Positions 31,338 through 39,921 of a stretch of 64,000 nucleotides of DNA are shown here, piece by piece. The stretch lies in the NCBI GenBank assembly GCA_963806335.1, contig CAWDXO010000013.1, forward strand, positions 496,001-560,000, read 5' to 3'. This DNA comes from Palsa-504 sp963806335. Its GTDB lineage: Bacteria > Actinomycetota > Actinomycetes > Streptosporangiales > Streptosporangiaceae. Position 1 is the first letter of the stretch; each line of letters opens with the position of its first letter. The notes beneath the pieces are model-generated. The model was not told where the DNA came from. It searched no databases and was given only the letters and a program-made list of their open reading frames with translations. Position numbers and translations under genes: made by a program.

Positions 31338-32873
31338 ATGACAACACCGGGTCAGCCCACCGTGCGCCGCCTGCTAGCAGGAGCGCTGGCAGGCATGATG
31401 ACCGCCGCCGTGGCGCTGGGCGTGGCCGAGCTCGCGGCGGCGATCACCGGTCCGCAGGGCGCCCCCGTGATCGCGGTCGGGGAGACCGCGATCAACCTGA
31501 CGCCCATTCCGGTCAAGGATTTCGCGATCGCGCACTTCGGGTCGCACGACAAGGAAGCCCTCATCACCGGCATCGTGGTCCTGCTGGCCGCCTTCGCCGC
31601 GCTGATCGGCATGCTGGCCGTCCGCCGGATCGGCTACGGCCTGGCCGGGCTCGCGGTGTTCGCCGGCGTGGGCGTCGCGGCGGCCGTCCACCTGCCGGAC
31701 GCCACCGCCGTCGACGTGATCCCCACGCTGGCCGGCATCGGCGTGGCGGCGGCGGCGCTGGTCATCCTGGTACGCGCGGCGGCCGGGGTCGGTACTACCG
31801 CCACCTCAGCGGATCGCCGTCGCTTCCTGCTCGCGGGGGCGGCAGCGGCGGCGCTGGCCGTGGTGGCGGGCGGTCTGGGCGACAAGCTGGCCGGCAGGTT
31901 CAGCGTCGCCTCGTCCCGGGCGCAGGTGCGGCTGCCTGCCCCGGACGTCGCCGCCAGGGCCGTCCCGGCGGGCGCCGACTTCCGGATTCCCGGGCTGACG
32001 CCCTTCTTCACCTCTAACAGCAGCTTCTACCGGGTCGACACCGACCTGATCCTGCCGCAGGTGTCGCCGGAAAGCTGGACGCTGCGGATCGACGGCATGG
32101 TCGACCGGGAGGTCGAGTTCACCTTCGCCGAACTGCTCAAGATGCCGCTGACCGAGAACGACATGACGCTGGTGTGCGTATCAGACTCGGTCGGCGGCCC
32201 CTATCTGGGCAACGCCAGGTGGCTGGGCGTGCCGCTGGCCGGCCTGCTGCGGCGGGCCGGGGTGCGGGCGGGCGCGGATCAGGTCCTGTCCGCGGCGACC
32301 GACGGAATGACCATCTCCACCCCGGCCGCCACCATCATGGACACCCAGGGCGCGCTGCTCGCCGTGGGGATGAACGGCCAGCCGCTGCCGATCGCGCACG
32401 GATTCCCCGCCCGCATGCTGGTCCCCGGCCTGTACGGCTACGTGTCCGCCACCAAGTGGGTCACCCGGCTGACGCTCACCACCTTCGCGAAGCAGCGGGC
32501 CTACTGGACGCAGCGCGGCTACACGGCCCAGGCGCCGATCAAGACCGAGTCGCGTATCGACGTGCCCAAGCCGCTGGCGCAGGTCAAGGCGGGTCACGTC
32601 ACGGTGGCGGGCGTGGCCTGGGCGCCGGCCAACGGCATCGCCGCGGTCCAGGTCAACGTGGACAACGGCCCGTGGCACCAGGCCAGGCTGGCGGCCGTCG
32701 ACGGCATCGACACCTGGCGGCAGTGGCGGTGGGACTGGGACGCCGGTCCCGGACTGCACACCCTGCAGGTCCGCGCGACCGACAACGCGGGCGTGACCCA
32801 GACGCCGGCGCGCACCCAGGTTTTTCCCAACGGCGCAAGCGGCTGGGACTCCACCGTGGTCACCGTCACCTGA
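31338..32873 (+). CDS. Molybdopterin-dependent oxidoreductase (sulfite oxidase-like)
   Basis: 511 residues. About four N-terminal membrane helices, then an extracytoplasmic Mo domain: FYRVDTDLILPQVSPESWTLRIDGMV, TLVCVSDSVGGPYLGNARWLGVPLAGLL with the presumed Mo-ligand Cys (VCVSD), and HGFPARMLVPGLYGYVSATKWVTRL. A C-terminal dimerisation domain (VTVAGVAWAPANGIAAVQVNVDNGPWHQARL) completes it. ATG at 31338 has GGGG upstream; 31326 is the alternative. Family members oxidise sulfite or reduce sulfoxides. It is divergent from sigK, so probably within its regulon. Confidence 0.9.
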   Translation: MTTPGQPTVRRLLAGALAGMMTAAVALGVAELAAAITGPQGAPVIAVGETAINLTPIPVKDFAIAHFGSHDKEALITGIVVLLAAFAALIGMLAVRRIGYGLAGLAVFAGVGVAAAVHLPDATAVDVIPTLAGIGVAAAALVILVRAAAGVGTTATSADRRRFLLAGAAAAALAVVAGGLGDKLAGRFSVASSRAQVRLPAPDVAARAVPAGADFRIPGLTPFFTSNSSFYRVDTDLILPQVSPESWTLRIDGMVDREVEFTFAELLKMPLTENDMTLVCVSDSVGGPYLGNARWLGVPLAGLLRRAGVRAGADQVLSAATDGMTISTPAATIMDTQGALLAVGMNGQPLPIAHGFPARMLVPGLYGYVSATKWVTRLTLTTFAKQRAYWTQRGYTAQAPIKTESRIDVPKPLAQVKAGHVTVAGVAWAPANGIAAVQVNVDNGPWHQARLAAVDGIDTWRQWRWDWDAGPGLHTLQVRATDNAGVTQTPARTQVFPNGASGWDSTVVTVT

Positions 32874-32921
32874 CGGGCCCGGCATCGCAGGTCAAGTCAA
32901 CCAATACCAGGGAGCACAACC

Positions 32922-33571
32922 GTGAAATACCGTCTTCTCGCCGTCTCAGGAATCGCCGCGGGCCTGGCCCTCACCACGGCCGCCTGTAGTTCAAGCTCGT
33001 CCACTCGGCCGCGGCCGGAGGATCGTCGCCCGCCGCCTCGTCCTCGTCCCCGATGGCGTCCGCCACGGCGGGCGGCGGTTCCGAGGCGGCGACCACCTCG
33101 GACTTCGGCCCGGCCTGCGCGTCGGTGCCGAAGAGCGGCGCGGGCAGCTTCACCGGGATGTCCACCGCGCCGGTCGCCACCGCGGCCTCGGCCAACCCGG
33201 TCCTGTCCACGCTGGTCGCGGCCGTCAAGGCGGCCGGCCTGGTGGACACGCTGAACTCGGCGTCCAACATCACGGTGTTCGCGCCGGACAACGCGGCGTT
33301 CGCCAAGATCCCGGCCGCCACCCTGAAGTCGGTGCTGGCCAACAAGGCCGAACTCACCAAGATCCTCACCTACCACGTGGCCTCCGGCCGCAAGAGCCCG
33401 GCGGACCTGTCCTCGGGCATGGCCATCAAGACGCTGGAAAGCGGTGACGTGATGCCGGCGCTGAAGAACGGCACCTACACCGTCAACGGCGCGAACGTGG
33501 TGTGCGGCAACGTCCAGACCGCTAACGCCACCGTCTACATCATCGACACCGTGCTGATGCCGAAGTCGTAA
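32922..33571 (+). CDS. Fasciclin-domain lipoprotein (MPT70/MPT83-like), frameshifted as read
   Basis: GTG at 32922 (AGGGAG seven bases upstream) opens a lipoprotein signal, MKYRLLAVSGIAAGLALTTAAC, then Ser-rich linker. After about 33000 the expected linker and fasciclin domain lie in another frame: NPVLSTLVAAVKAAGLVDTLNSASNITVFAPDNAAFAKIP, LTKILTYHVASGRKSPADL, and NATVYIIDTVLMP at the end. A one-base change near 33000 reconnects the two. The domain equals that of mycobacterial MPT70/83, whose genes are SigK targets. Confidence 0.85.
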
Positions 33572-33597
33572 CAAGCCCCGTCCTTGGAAGACACTGT

Positions 33598-33638
33598 GGC
33601 CCGTCCGGCCGCCCCACGCGGGGCCGGGCGGGCCGTTT
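33598..33638 (+). terminator. Probable terminator after the fasciclin gene
   Basis: GC-rich inverted repeat (GGCCCG.CCGGC..CCCC, loop ACG, CGGGGCCGGGCGGGCC) followed by GTTT, 27 bp after the stop. Confidence 0.6.
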
Positions 33639-33657
33639 CCAATGTGCGGGTACCACG

Positions 33658-33667
33658 GTCCGTTCGG
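33658..33667. repeat. Dispersed GTCCGTTCGG copy
   Basis: Preceded by CCAC-G and followed by CCAAAATAAA, in the gap after the fasciclin gene. An inverted copy with the same CCACGGTCCG flank lies at 34094. Confidence 0.55.
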
Positions 33668-34093
33668 CCAAAATAAACTCCCCCCCCTCAGTACCCCATC
33701 CGGCACCGGCCGATCCCCTTGGCTCCACTTCGACCGCGATGCCCAGGACCTTCCCGAGCACGCCCGCCCCACCCCAGGCTCTTCGCCGCCGATACTTTCA
33801 TCGACTTCCACCGTGTCGTTCACCGCTCGCGGCCCCGTCCAGCACCGAGCAATCTCTCAGCATCGCCCACCCGTCTGGTAGGAGCCGATCTCCAGCGACC
33901 CTGCAAGCTGAGCGCCGATCCCGTCCTACCGTGGCGCCCAGCAGGCCTTCCACCCACGGTCAGCGGTGTGCGCGTCTGTCGTAACCCTATGCCCCCGGGT
34001 CCGGTGCCGCGGCTCCACGATCCGGCATTACCCGCCAGCCTCCACGCTGCACACTTGGCGCACTCGAACTTGTGTGTCAAGATTTTAATGATC
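33668..34093. other. Intergenic stretch with no supported gene
   Basis: About 425 bp bounded by inverted copies of CCACGGTCCGTTCGG. Third-position GC is low in every frame relative to real genes here and I recognise no protein. It could be the remains of a mobile or deleted segment flanked by the repeat. Confidence 0.4.
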
Positions 34094-34103
34094 CCGAACG
34101 GAC
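34094..34103. repeat. Dispersed repeat copy in inverse orientation
   Basis: CCGAACGGAC, 14 bp beyond the photolyase stop, with CCACGGTCCGTTCGGGATCAT on the minus strand. The extended flank GGGATCAT is shared with the copy at 10060. Confidence 0.55.
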
Positions 34104-34117
34104 CGTGGCTGACTGCC

Positions 34118-35413
34118 TCAGCTGAGCTCGACGATCGGAGCGGGGTAGCCGAGCTGCCTGCGGTGCGCGGGGGCCAGCTGCCACGGTGTCTGGAGGCGGG
34201 CCGCATCCAGGCCGGCCAGCTCCGGGACGTAGCGGCGGACGTACTCGCCGGCCTGGTCGAACCGCCGGGCCTGCCGGAGCGGGTTCAGCACCCGGTTGGG
34301 CCTGGTGTTGTTGCCGGTCCCGGCTACCCACTGCCAGTTACCCGCGTTGCAGGCCACGTCGCCGTCCGCGAGCAGGGCGCCGAAGTGCCGGTAGCCGAGC
34401 CGCCAGTCGATGCCGAGGTTGCGGGTGAGGAACGAGGCCGTGATCATCCGGGCCCGGTTGTGCATGAACCCCTCGGCGGCCAGCTGCCGCATCCCGGCGT
34501 CCACGATCGGTATCCCGGTGCGTCCCGCGCGCCAGGCCTCGAGCGCGTCGTGGTCCTCGCGCCAGGACGCGCCGGGCCGGTAGTTCTTCGTGGCCATGTC
34601 GGGAAAGGCCGCCGTCACCTGGTAGAAGAAGTCACGCCAGGCGAGCTGCCGGCAGAATTCCTCGCCGCCTGCCCGGTCCCGGGCGCCGATCGCTAGTTCC
34701 AGCGGGGAGACGCAGCCGAACCGCAGGTACGCGCTGAGCCGGGAGGTCTCATCACCGGCCAGGTCGTCGTGGTGCGCGTCGTAGCCGGCCAGCTGGCGCT
34801 GGCGCCAACCGGCGAAGCGCTGGCGGCCGGCCTGCTCGCCGCCTTGGGCCAGGCCGGGCGAGCAGCCGTGGGCCGGGGCCGGCAGCTGGCCGTTGTCCCG
34901 GACTGGGGGCAGCCGGATCGCGTTCGGCGGGGGGCAGTGCTTACGCCAGGTCGTCGCGCGCCAGGCCCGCCAGTACGGGGTGAAGACCCGGTAGTGGCCG
35001 CCGTCGGCCGGCGTCAGGTCCCCGGGGGGGACGACGGTCAGGCCGGGGGTGACCTTGAGGTCCAGCCGGTGCGTCCGGCATTCGCGTTCCAGGTTCAGGC
35101 GGCGTCTTGTGGCGTAGCGGGAGACGTCGTCGGCCAGGTAGATGGCGTCCGCGTTGGTTCCGGCGGCTAGCTTGATGGCCTCGGCGGCGGGGTCGCCGTT
35201 CCTGATCAGGAGGTCGGCGCCGCGTTCTTGCAGGGCGTCGCGCAGGTCGGTGAGAGATTCCCGGAGGAAGCGGAGCCGGTTCGGCGGGCCGGCGATCGCG
35301 GGATCGACGACGAACAACGGCACCACCTGCCTGGCGCGGCTGCACGCCAGGTGCAGCGCCGGGTTGTCGTGCAGCCGGAGATCACGCGTGAACAGCACGA
35401 TCGCGGTTTCCAC
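34118..35413 (-). CDS. phr: Deoxyribodipyrimidine photolyase
   Basis: 431 residues of the cryptochrome/photolyase family. The alpha/beta N-domain has FTRDLRLHDNPALHLACSRARQVVPLFV and RLRFLRESLTDLRDALQERGADLLI. The FAD domain has SAYLRFGCVSPLEL, CRQLAWRDFFYQV, GIPIVDAGMRQLAAEGFMHNRARMITASFLTRNLGIDWRLG and NWQWVAGTGNNTRP. It uses blue light to split cyclobutane pyrimidine dimers. GTG start, divergent from the DUF523/DUF1722 gene by 38 bp. Confidence 0.95.
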   Translation of the reverse strand: METAIVLFTRDLRLHDNPALHLACSRARQVVPLFVVDPAIAGPPNRLRFLRESLTDLRDALQERGADLLIRNGDPAAEAIKLAAGTNADAIYLADDVSRYATRRRLNLERECRTHRLDLKVTPGLTVVPPGDLTPADGGHYRVFTPYWRAWRATTWRKHCPPPNAIRLPPVRDNGQLPAPAHGCSPGLAQGGEQAGRQRFAGWRQRQLAGYDAHHDDLAGDETSRLSAYLRFGCVSPLELAIGARDRAGGEEFCRQLAWRDFFYQVTAAFPDMATKNYRPGASWREDHDALEAWRAGRTGIPIVDAGMRQLAAEGFMHNRARMITASFLTRNLGIDWRLGYRHFGALLADGDVACNAGNWQWVAGTGNNTRPNRVLNPLRQARRFDQAGEYVRRYVPELAGLDAARLQTPWQLAPAHRRQLGYPAPIVELS

Positions 35414-35451
35414 TTACCGTCCCTTCGGTCGGGGCGTGAGAAGCTGAAGTC

Positions 35452-36381
35452 ATGCCGGATGGTGGGAGCGCGCGGCCGCGGCTGGGCGTGTCGAGCTGCC
35501 TGCTCGGCGAAGAGGTGCGGTTCAACGGCGGGCACAAGCGGTTTCGCTTCCTGACCGACGAGCTGGCGCCGTTCGTCGACTGGGTGCCGTACTGCCCGGA
35601 GATCGAGATCGGGCTGGGCACCCCGCGTGAGGCGATCCGGCTGACCGCCGCGGGGCGGCTGGTAAACCGCAGCGGCACGGCGGATCATACTGACGCCATG
35701 GCCGGGCTGCCGCTGCCGTCGGGCCTGGACGGGTACGTGTTCAAGGCCAAGTCGCCGAGCTGCGGGATCTTCGCCATCCCGCGGTACCGGCCGGACGGGC
35801 AGCCAGCCGACCACGGCGGCCGCGGGCTGTACGCCGAGCGGGTGTTGCGCGAGTTCCCGCTGCTTGCCGCCGTGGACGAGGGGCGGCTGAACGACGCGGG
35901 GCTGCGCGAGGCGTTCGTCGAGCGCGTGTTCGCCGCGGCCCGGCTGCGGTTGCTGGTCGGCGTGCCGTGCGAGCCGCGGGATCTGGTCGGCTTCCACGCC
36001 CGGCACAAGCTGCAGCTGCTGGCGCACGACCCGTCGCGCTACGCCGAGGCGGGCCGGGTCGTGGCCGCGGCCGGGTCGTCGCCGCGGGCCGGGGCTGCGT
36101 ACCGGGAGGTTTTCCTGGCGGCCATGGCGGAGCGGGCCACCCGGGGGCGCCACGCCAACGCGCTGCAGCACGCGTACAGCCGTGTCGGCCGGGAGCTCGA
36201 CCGGGCCCGGCGCGATGACCTGGTGGCCCGGATCGATTCCTATCGGCGGGGCGAGGTGCCGCTCAGCGTCCCGGTCGCGCTGCTCGCCCACTACGCAAGC
36301 GGCGGCGAACTGCCCTGGCTGGCGGAGCAGACGTACCTGGCGCCGTTCCCCGCCGAGCTGCGCCTGCGGCATAGCGTGTGA
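35452..36381 (+). CDS. DUF523 and DUF1722 domain protein
   Basis: 309 residues. The DUF523 part has GVSSCLLGEEVRFNGGHK, WVPYCPEIEIGLGTPREAIRL and KAKSPSCGIF, with conserved cysteines resembling an Fe-S or thiouridine-desulfidase-like site. The DUF1722 part has LVGFHARHKLQLLAHDPSRY and LPWLAEQTYLAPFPAELRLRH. The same fusion (YbgA-like) is found beside photolyase and under singlet-oxygen sigma factors elsewhere. Molecular role not settled. Confidence 0.9.
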   Translation: MPDGGSARPRLGVSSCLLGEEVRFNGGHKRFRFLTDELAPFVDWVPYCPEIEIGLGTPREAIRLTAAGRLVNRSGTADHTDAMAGLPLPSGLDGYVFKAKSPSCGIFAIPRYRPDGQPADHGGRGLYAERVLREFPLLAAVDEGRLNDAGLREAFVERVFAAARLRLLVGVPCEPRDLVGFHARHKLQLLAHDPSRYAEAGRVVAAAGSSPRAGAAYREVFLAAMAERATRGRHANALQHAYSRVGRELDRARRDDLVARIDSYRRGEVPLSVPVALLAHYASGGELPWLAEQTYLAPFPAELRLRHSV

Positions 36382-36392
36382 GGGCGGGGGCG

Positions 36393-37196
36393 TCACCGGG
36401 TTTTCGGGGGGAGAGGGAAGAAGCCGCTGGTCCGGGCGACGTAGTCGGCGTAGGCGGGGCGGGCGGCGGTCATCCGGCGGTCGGTCATCCGCGCGCCCGT
36501 GCCGCGGGTCAGGATGTAGGTCATCAGCAGCGGCGCGAACACGAACGCCAGCCCGATCACCGAACCCAGGCTGATCAGGAACAGGCCCCACCACATGCAG
36601 AAGTCGCCGAAGTAGTTCGGGTGCCTGGTGTACCGCCACAGGCCGCGGTCCATGATCATGCCCTGGTGCCCGGGATCGGCCTTGAACCTCGCCAGCTGCC
36701 AGTCCCCCACCGACTCGAAGACGAAACCGCCCAGCCAGGCCGCGGCGCCGACGATCGTGATCGGGCCGACCGGGGCGCGCTCGAGCATGCCGGCCTGGAT
36801 CGGGAGGGTGGCCACCCACAAGATCAGGGCCTGGAGCAGGTAGATGACCCGGAACGCGTAGGCGTTCTTGTCCCCCTTGGCGCGGCTGAGCAGGTCCCGG
36901 TAGCGCGGGTCCTCCGGTTTGCCGTGGTTGCGCCAGCCGACGTAGGCGGCCAGCCGCAGGCCCCAGATCACGGCGCCGGCCAGCAGCAGGTACCGGCGCG
37001 CGGGCTGGCCGTGACCGATCGAGGCGAGCAGGCTGACCAGGGCGACGACGGCGATGCCGATGCCCCAGGCAGTGTCGACCACGCTGTGCTTACCGGCCTT
37101 CAGCGCGACGGCGAACGTCACGCCCATCATCACGAGCAGCGCGGCCGCGGTGCTGAGCACCGTGACGACGAATGGCCCGGCGGGGATGCCGCTCAC
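36393..37196 (-). CDS. DUF1295 family membrane protein
   Basis: 267 residues with about six helices. It contains HSVVDTAWGIGIAVVALVSL and the terminal reductase/methyltransferase-like block MIMDRGLWRYTRHPNYFGDFCMWWGLFLI followed by LTRGTGARMTDRRM. It resembles steroid 5-alpha reductase and isoprenylcysteine methyltransferase folds. Equivalent to Rv0446c of the mycobacterial SigK locus. GTG overlaps the stop of the cyclopropane synthase gene (GTGA), so it is the last gene of the operon. Confidence 0.9.
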   Translation of the reverse strand: MSGIPAGPFVVTVLSTAAALLVMMGVTFAVALKAGKHSVVDTAWGIGIAVVALVSLLASIGHGQPARRYLLLAGAVIWGLRLAAYVGWRNHGKPEDPRYRDLLSRAKGDKNAYAFRVIYLLQALILWVATLPIQAGMLERAPVGPITIVGAAAWLGGFVFESVGDWQLARFKADPGHQGMIMDRGLWRYTRHPNYFGDFCMWWGLFLISLGSVIGLAFVFAPLLMTYILTRGTGARMTDRRMTAARPAYADYVARTSGFFPLPPKTR

Positions 37197-38653
37197 CGCT
37201 GTGCCGTTCCCCGCTGTGCCGTTCCCCGCTGTGCCGTTCCCCGCTGTGCCGTTCCCCGTTGGGCCGTTCCCCGTTGGGGCCTGACCGCGAGGATCTGGTC
37301 GACGCCCATCCGGCCCTCCTCGAATGCCAGCGCGCCGCCGGCCAGGTAGAGCCGCCAGACGCGGACCTGCTCCTCGGTGAGGATGTCCCGGACCGCGGTC
37401 AGGTTGTGCTCGAAGTTGCCGAGCCAGGCCCGGATGGTCCGGACGTAGTGGCGGCGCATCGCTTCGACCCCGATGACCTCGAACCCGGCGTCCTCGATGA
37501 GCCGGACCGTTTCGCCGACCGGGCGCATGGTCATGTCCGGCGTGATGTAGGACTCGATGAACGGACCGCCGCCCGGGGCGCGGGCCCCCCGGGACATCTG
37601 CTGGATGAGCAGCCGGCCGCCCGGCTTTAGCAGGCGGAAGAGTTCGGCGCAGAACCGCGGGTAATTGGCCGCCCCCACGTGCTCGCCCATCTCGACCGAC
37701 GCGATCGCGTCGTAGGGGCCGCCGTCCGCGTCCCGGTAGTCCTCGATCCTGACCTCGGCGCGCTCCCCCAAGCCCAGGCCGCGGACCCGCTGCCGGACGT
37801 AGCCGCCCTGCTCGCGGGACAAGGTCACGGCGGTCACGTCGACCCGGTGATCGCGGGCCGCGGACACGGTCAGCGAGCCCCAGCCGCAGCCCATGTCGAG
37901 CAGCTTCCGGCCTGGCTCCAGGGCGAGCTTGCGGCAGATCATGTCCAGCTTGGCGCGCTGGGCGTCGGCGAGGGTGGCTGGCTGGTTGTCCCGGGGCCAG
38001 TACGCGCAGGAGTAGGCCATGCTCGGGTCGAGGATGAGCTGGTAGAAGGCGGCGGACAGGTCGTAGTGCCCCGCGATCACGGCCTGGTCGCGGGCCCGGC
38101 TGTGCCGACGGCCGCTGACCCGGAGCTCGCAGGCGGGCGGAGGCGGCGGGGGTCCGACGACCTTCAGCCGCAGCGCGGCCTGGGCCGCGGCCCAGGCGGC
38201 CGGCGTCCACGACGCCGCGGTCCGGGCGGCGGCGGCCCTGGCGGATACTGCCCGGGCGGCCGGAAGCAGCGCGGCCGGGACCCAGCCGGGCGGCGGCGCG
38301 GCGGGCGGCGCGCCGTTGGCCCGGATCGCGCCCAGGACCAGGCGCAGGCCTTCGGTGAGGTCTCCCTCGAGGTCCAGCTCGCCGCTGATGTAGGCGCGGG
38401 CCAGGCCGAGCTCACCCGGGCGCCAGAGCAGGCGGCGCAGCGCCTGCGGGGAGCGGATCACGGCGACCGGCGGACCCGCGGGGCCCGGGTGCTCCGGCGG
38501 CCCGGCGGGGCCCGGGGGGCCCGGGGGGCCCGCCTCGCTGCCGTCCCACGCGCGCAGCCGGACCGGCAGGTCCCGCGTCTTCAGCAGGGACGCGATGACC
38601 TCGGCGGCGCCTTCTGGTAGGCGGCCGGGCCGTTTGCGGTCGGCGCGGGTCAT
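37193..38653 (-). CDS. Cyclopropane-fatty-acid synthase-like methyltransferase (UfaA1-like)
   Basis: 486 residues. A Pro/Gly-rich N-terminal segment and lipid-binding region (LARAYISGELDLEGDL) precede a SAM-binding domain with LLDMGCGWGSLTVSAA. YSCAYWPRDNQPATLADAQRAKLDMICRKL and SVEMGEHVGAANYPRF are further family blocks. It modifies unsaturated acyl chains of membrane lipids. The ATG overlaps the preceding stop (ATGA). The C-terminus consists of GTAQR repeats encoded by a 15-bp tandem repeat. Confidence 0.92.
   Translation of the reverse strand: MTRADRKRPGRLPEGAAEVIASLLKTRDLPVRLRAWDGSEAGPPGPPGPAGPPEHPGPAGPPVAVIRSPQALRRLLWRPGELGLARAYISGELDLEGDLTEGLRLVLGAIRANGAPPAAPPPGWVPAALLPAARAVSARAAAARTAASWTPAAWAAAQAALRLKVVGPPPPPPACELRVSGRRHSRARDQAVIAGHYDLSAAFYQLILDPSMAYSCAYWPRDNQPATLADAQRAKLDMICRKLALEPGRKLLDMGCGWGSLTVSAARDHRVDVTAVTLSREQGGYVRQRVRGLGLGERAEVRIEDYRDADGGPYDAIASVEMGEHVGAANYPRFCAELFRLLKPGGRLLIQQMSRGARAPGGGPFIESYITPDMTMRPVGETVRLIEDAGFEVIGVEAMRRHYVRTIRAWLGNFEHNLTAVRDILTEEQVRVWRLYLAGGALAFEEGRMGVDQILAVRPQRGTAQRGTAQRGTAQRGTAQRGTAQR
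37196..37270. repeat. 15-bp tandem repeat (CCGCTGTGCCGTTCC x5)
   Basis: Four identical units plus one variant. They encode the GTAQR tail of the cyclopropane synthase and end exactly at the GTGA junction with the DUF1295 gene. Confidence 0.9.
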
Positions 38654-39921
38654 ATCCGCGCCAGGGTGAGCTGGCTGACACCGATGTAGCCGGACCTGAA
38701 GCCGGCTTCTGAGTAGGCCAGGTAAAACGTCCACATGCGGTTGAACACCTCATCGAAGCCGAGCCGGACGACCTCATCGGCCCGGGAGCAGAAGCGCTCC
38801 CGCCATATCCTCAACGTTTCGGCGTAGTGCGCGCCGAAGTCGTCGCGGGCCGTGATCCGCAGCCGGGTGGAGCTGGCCAGGCTGTTCTCGATCGCGGTGA
38901 CGGACGGGAGCAGGCCGCCGGGGAAAATGTACTTGTGGATCCACGTGTAGGTGCGGCGGGTGGCCAGCATCCGGTCGTGGCCCATGGTGATCGTCTGCAG
39001 CCCGATGCGCCCGCCAGGCGCGAGGTGCTGGTCGAGCGCCGCGAAGTAGGCGTCCCAGTAGCGCTCGCCGACCGCCTCGATCATCTCGACCGTGCAGATG
39101 GCGTCGAACTCGCCCTCGATGTCGCGGTAGTCGCGGAGTTCGACGCTGACCCGGCCGGACAGCCCGGCCTCGGCGACCCGGCGGAGCGCGAGCGCCTGCT
39201 GCTCCCGCGAGATCGTGATGGTAACCACGTGGGCACCGCGGCCCGCGGCGCGCAGCGCCAGCTCACCCCAGCCGGTGCCGATCTCCAGCATCCGGCAGCC
39301 CGGTCCGACCCCGGCCCGGTCGAGCATGCGGTCGATCTTGCGGCGCTGAGCCTCGGCGAGCAGCGGCTCGGACGCGATCAGGGTGCCGTCCCGGGCGGTG
39401 GCGAATAGGGCGGAGGAGTAGGTCATGGTCTCGTCGAGGAAGAGCGCGAACAGGTCGTTGGACAGGTCGTAGTGGCGGCCGATGTTCCGGCGCGCGCCCT
39501 CGCGGGTCTGCGTGTCATCGGACGGCGGCCTGCGTACCGCGAGCTGGCGCAGCCGCTGCTGCCAGGGCGGCACGAGATCGCCGACGTTGGCGGCAAAGAC
39601 GGTGAGCAGGCCGGGCAGGTCGGTGCTGTCCCAGTCGCCCGCCATGTACGACTCGCCGAAACCGATCAGGCCGGAGGCGCCGACACGGCGGAAGAACTCC
39701 CGGGGGCGGTGCAGGACCATCACCGGATCGGCCGGCGCCCCCGCGCCGGTCAGCCGGCCGTCCGGCAACCGCACCAGCAGTGGCAGCTTGGCCACGCCGG
39801 CGTTGAACAGGGCATGCGCGATGGCCGCGCGCACGGGGCGGCCGGCGGCCGTGGCAACATCGGGCCACCGGCCGGCGTCGATGATCTCGGACGCGGCGTA
39901 CCGCGTACTTATGCTGGTCAC
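38650..39921 (-). CDS. Cyclopropane-fatty-acid-phospholipid synthase
   Basis: 423 residues. The SAM site is MLEIGTGWGELALRAA. Other blocks are NIGRHYDLSNDLFALFLDETMTYSSALF, CTVEMIEAVGERYWDAYF (catalytic-region Glu) and YTWIHKYIFPGGLLPSVTAI. Adds a methylene bridge to cis-unsaturated phospholipid chains, which lowers sensitivity to oxidants. AGGAGGGGG is four bases before the GTG, which overlaps the stop of the DUF1365 gene. Two CFA synthases side by side are likely paralogues with different substrates. Confidence 0.94.
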   Translation of the reverse strand: MTSISTRYAASEIIDAGRWPDVATAAGRPVRAAIAHALFNAGVAKLPLLVRLPDGRLTGAGAPADPVMVLHRPREFFRRVGASGLIGFGESYMAGDWDSTDLPGLLTVFAANVGDLVPPWQQRLRQLAVRRPPSDDTQTREGARRNIGRHYDLSNDLFALFLDETMTYSSALFATARDGTLIASEPLLAEAQRRKIDRMLDRAGVGPGCRMLEIGTGWGELALRAAGRGAHVVTITISREQQALALRRVAEAGLSGRVSVELRDYRDIEGEFDAICTVEMIEAVGERYWDAYFAALDQHLAPGGRIGLQTITMGHDRMLATRRTYTWIHKYIFPGGLLPSVTAIENSLASSTRLRITARDDFGAHYAETLRIWRERFCSRADEVVRLGFDEVFNRMWTFYLAYSEAGFRSGYIGVSQLTLARI

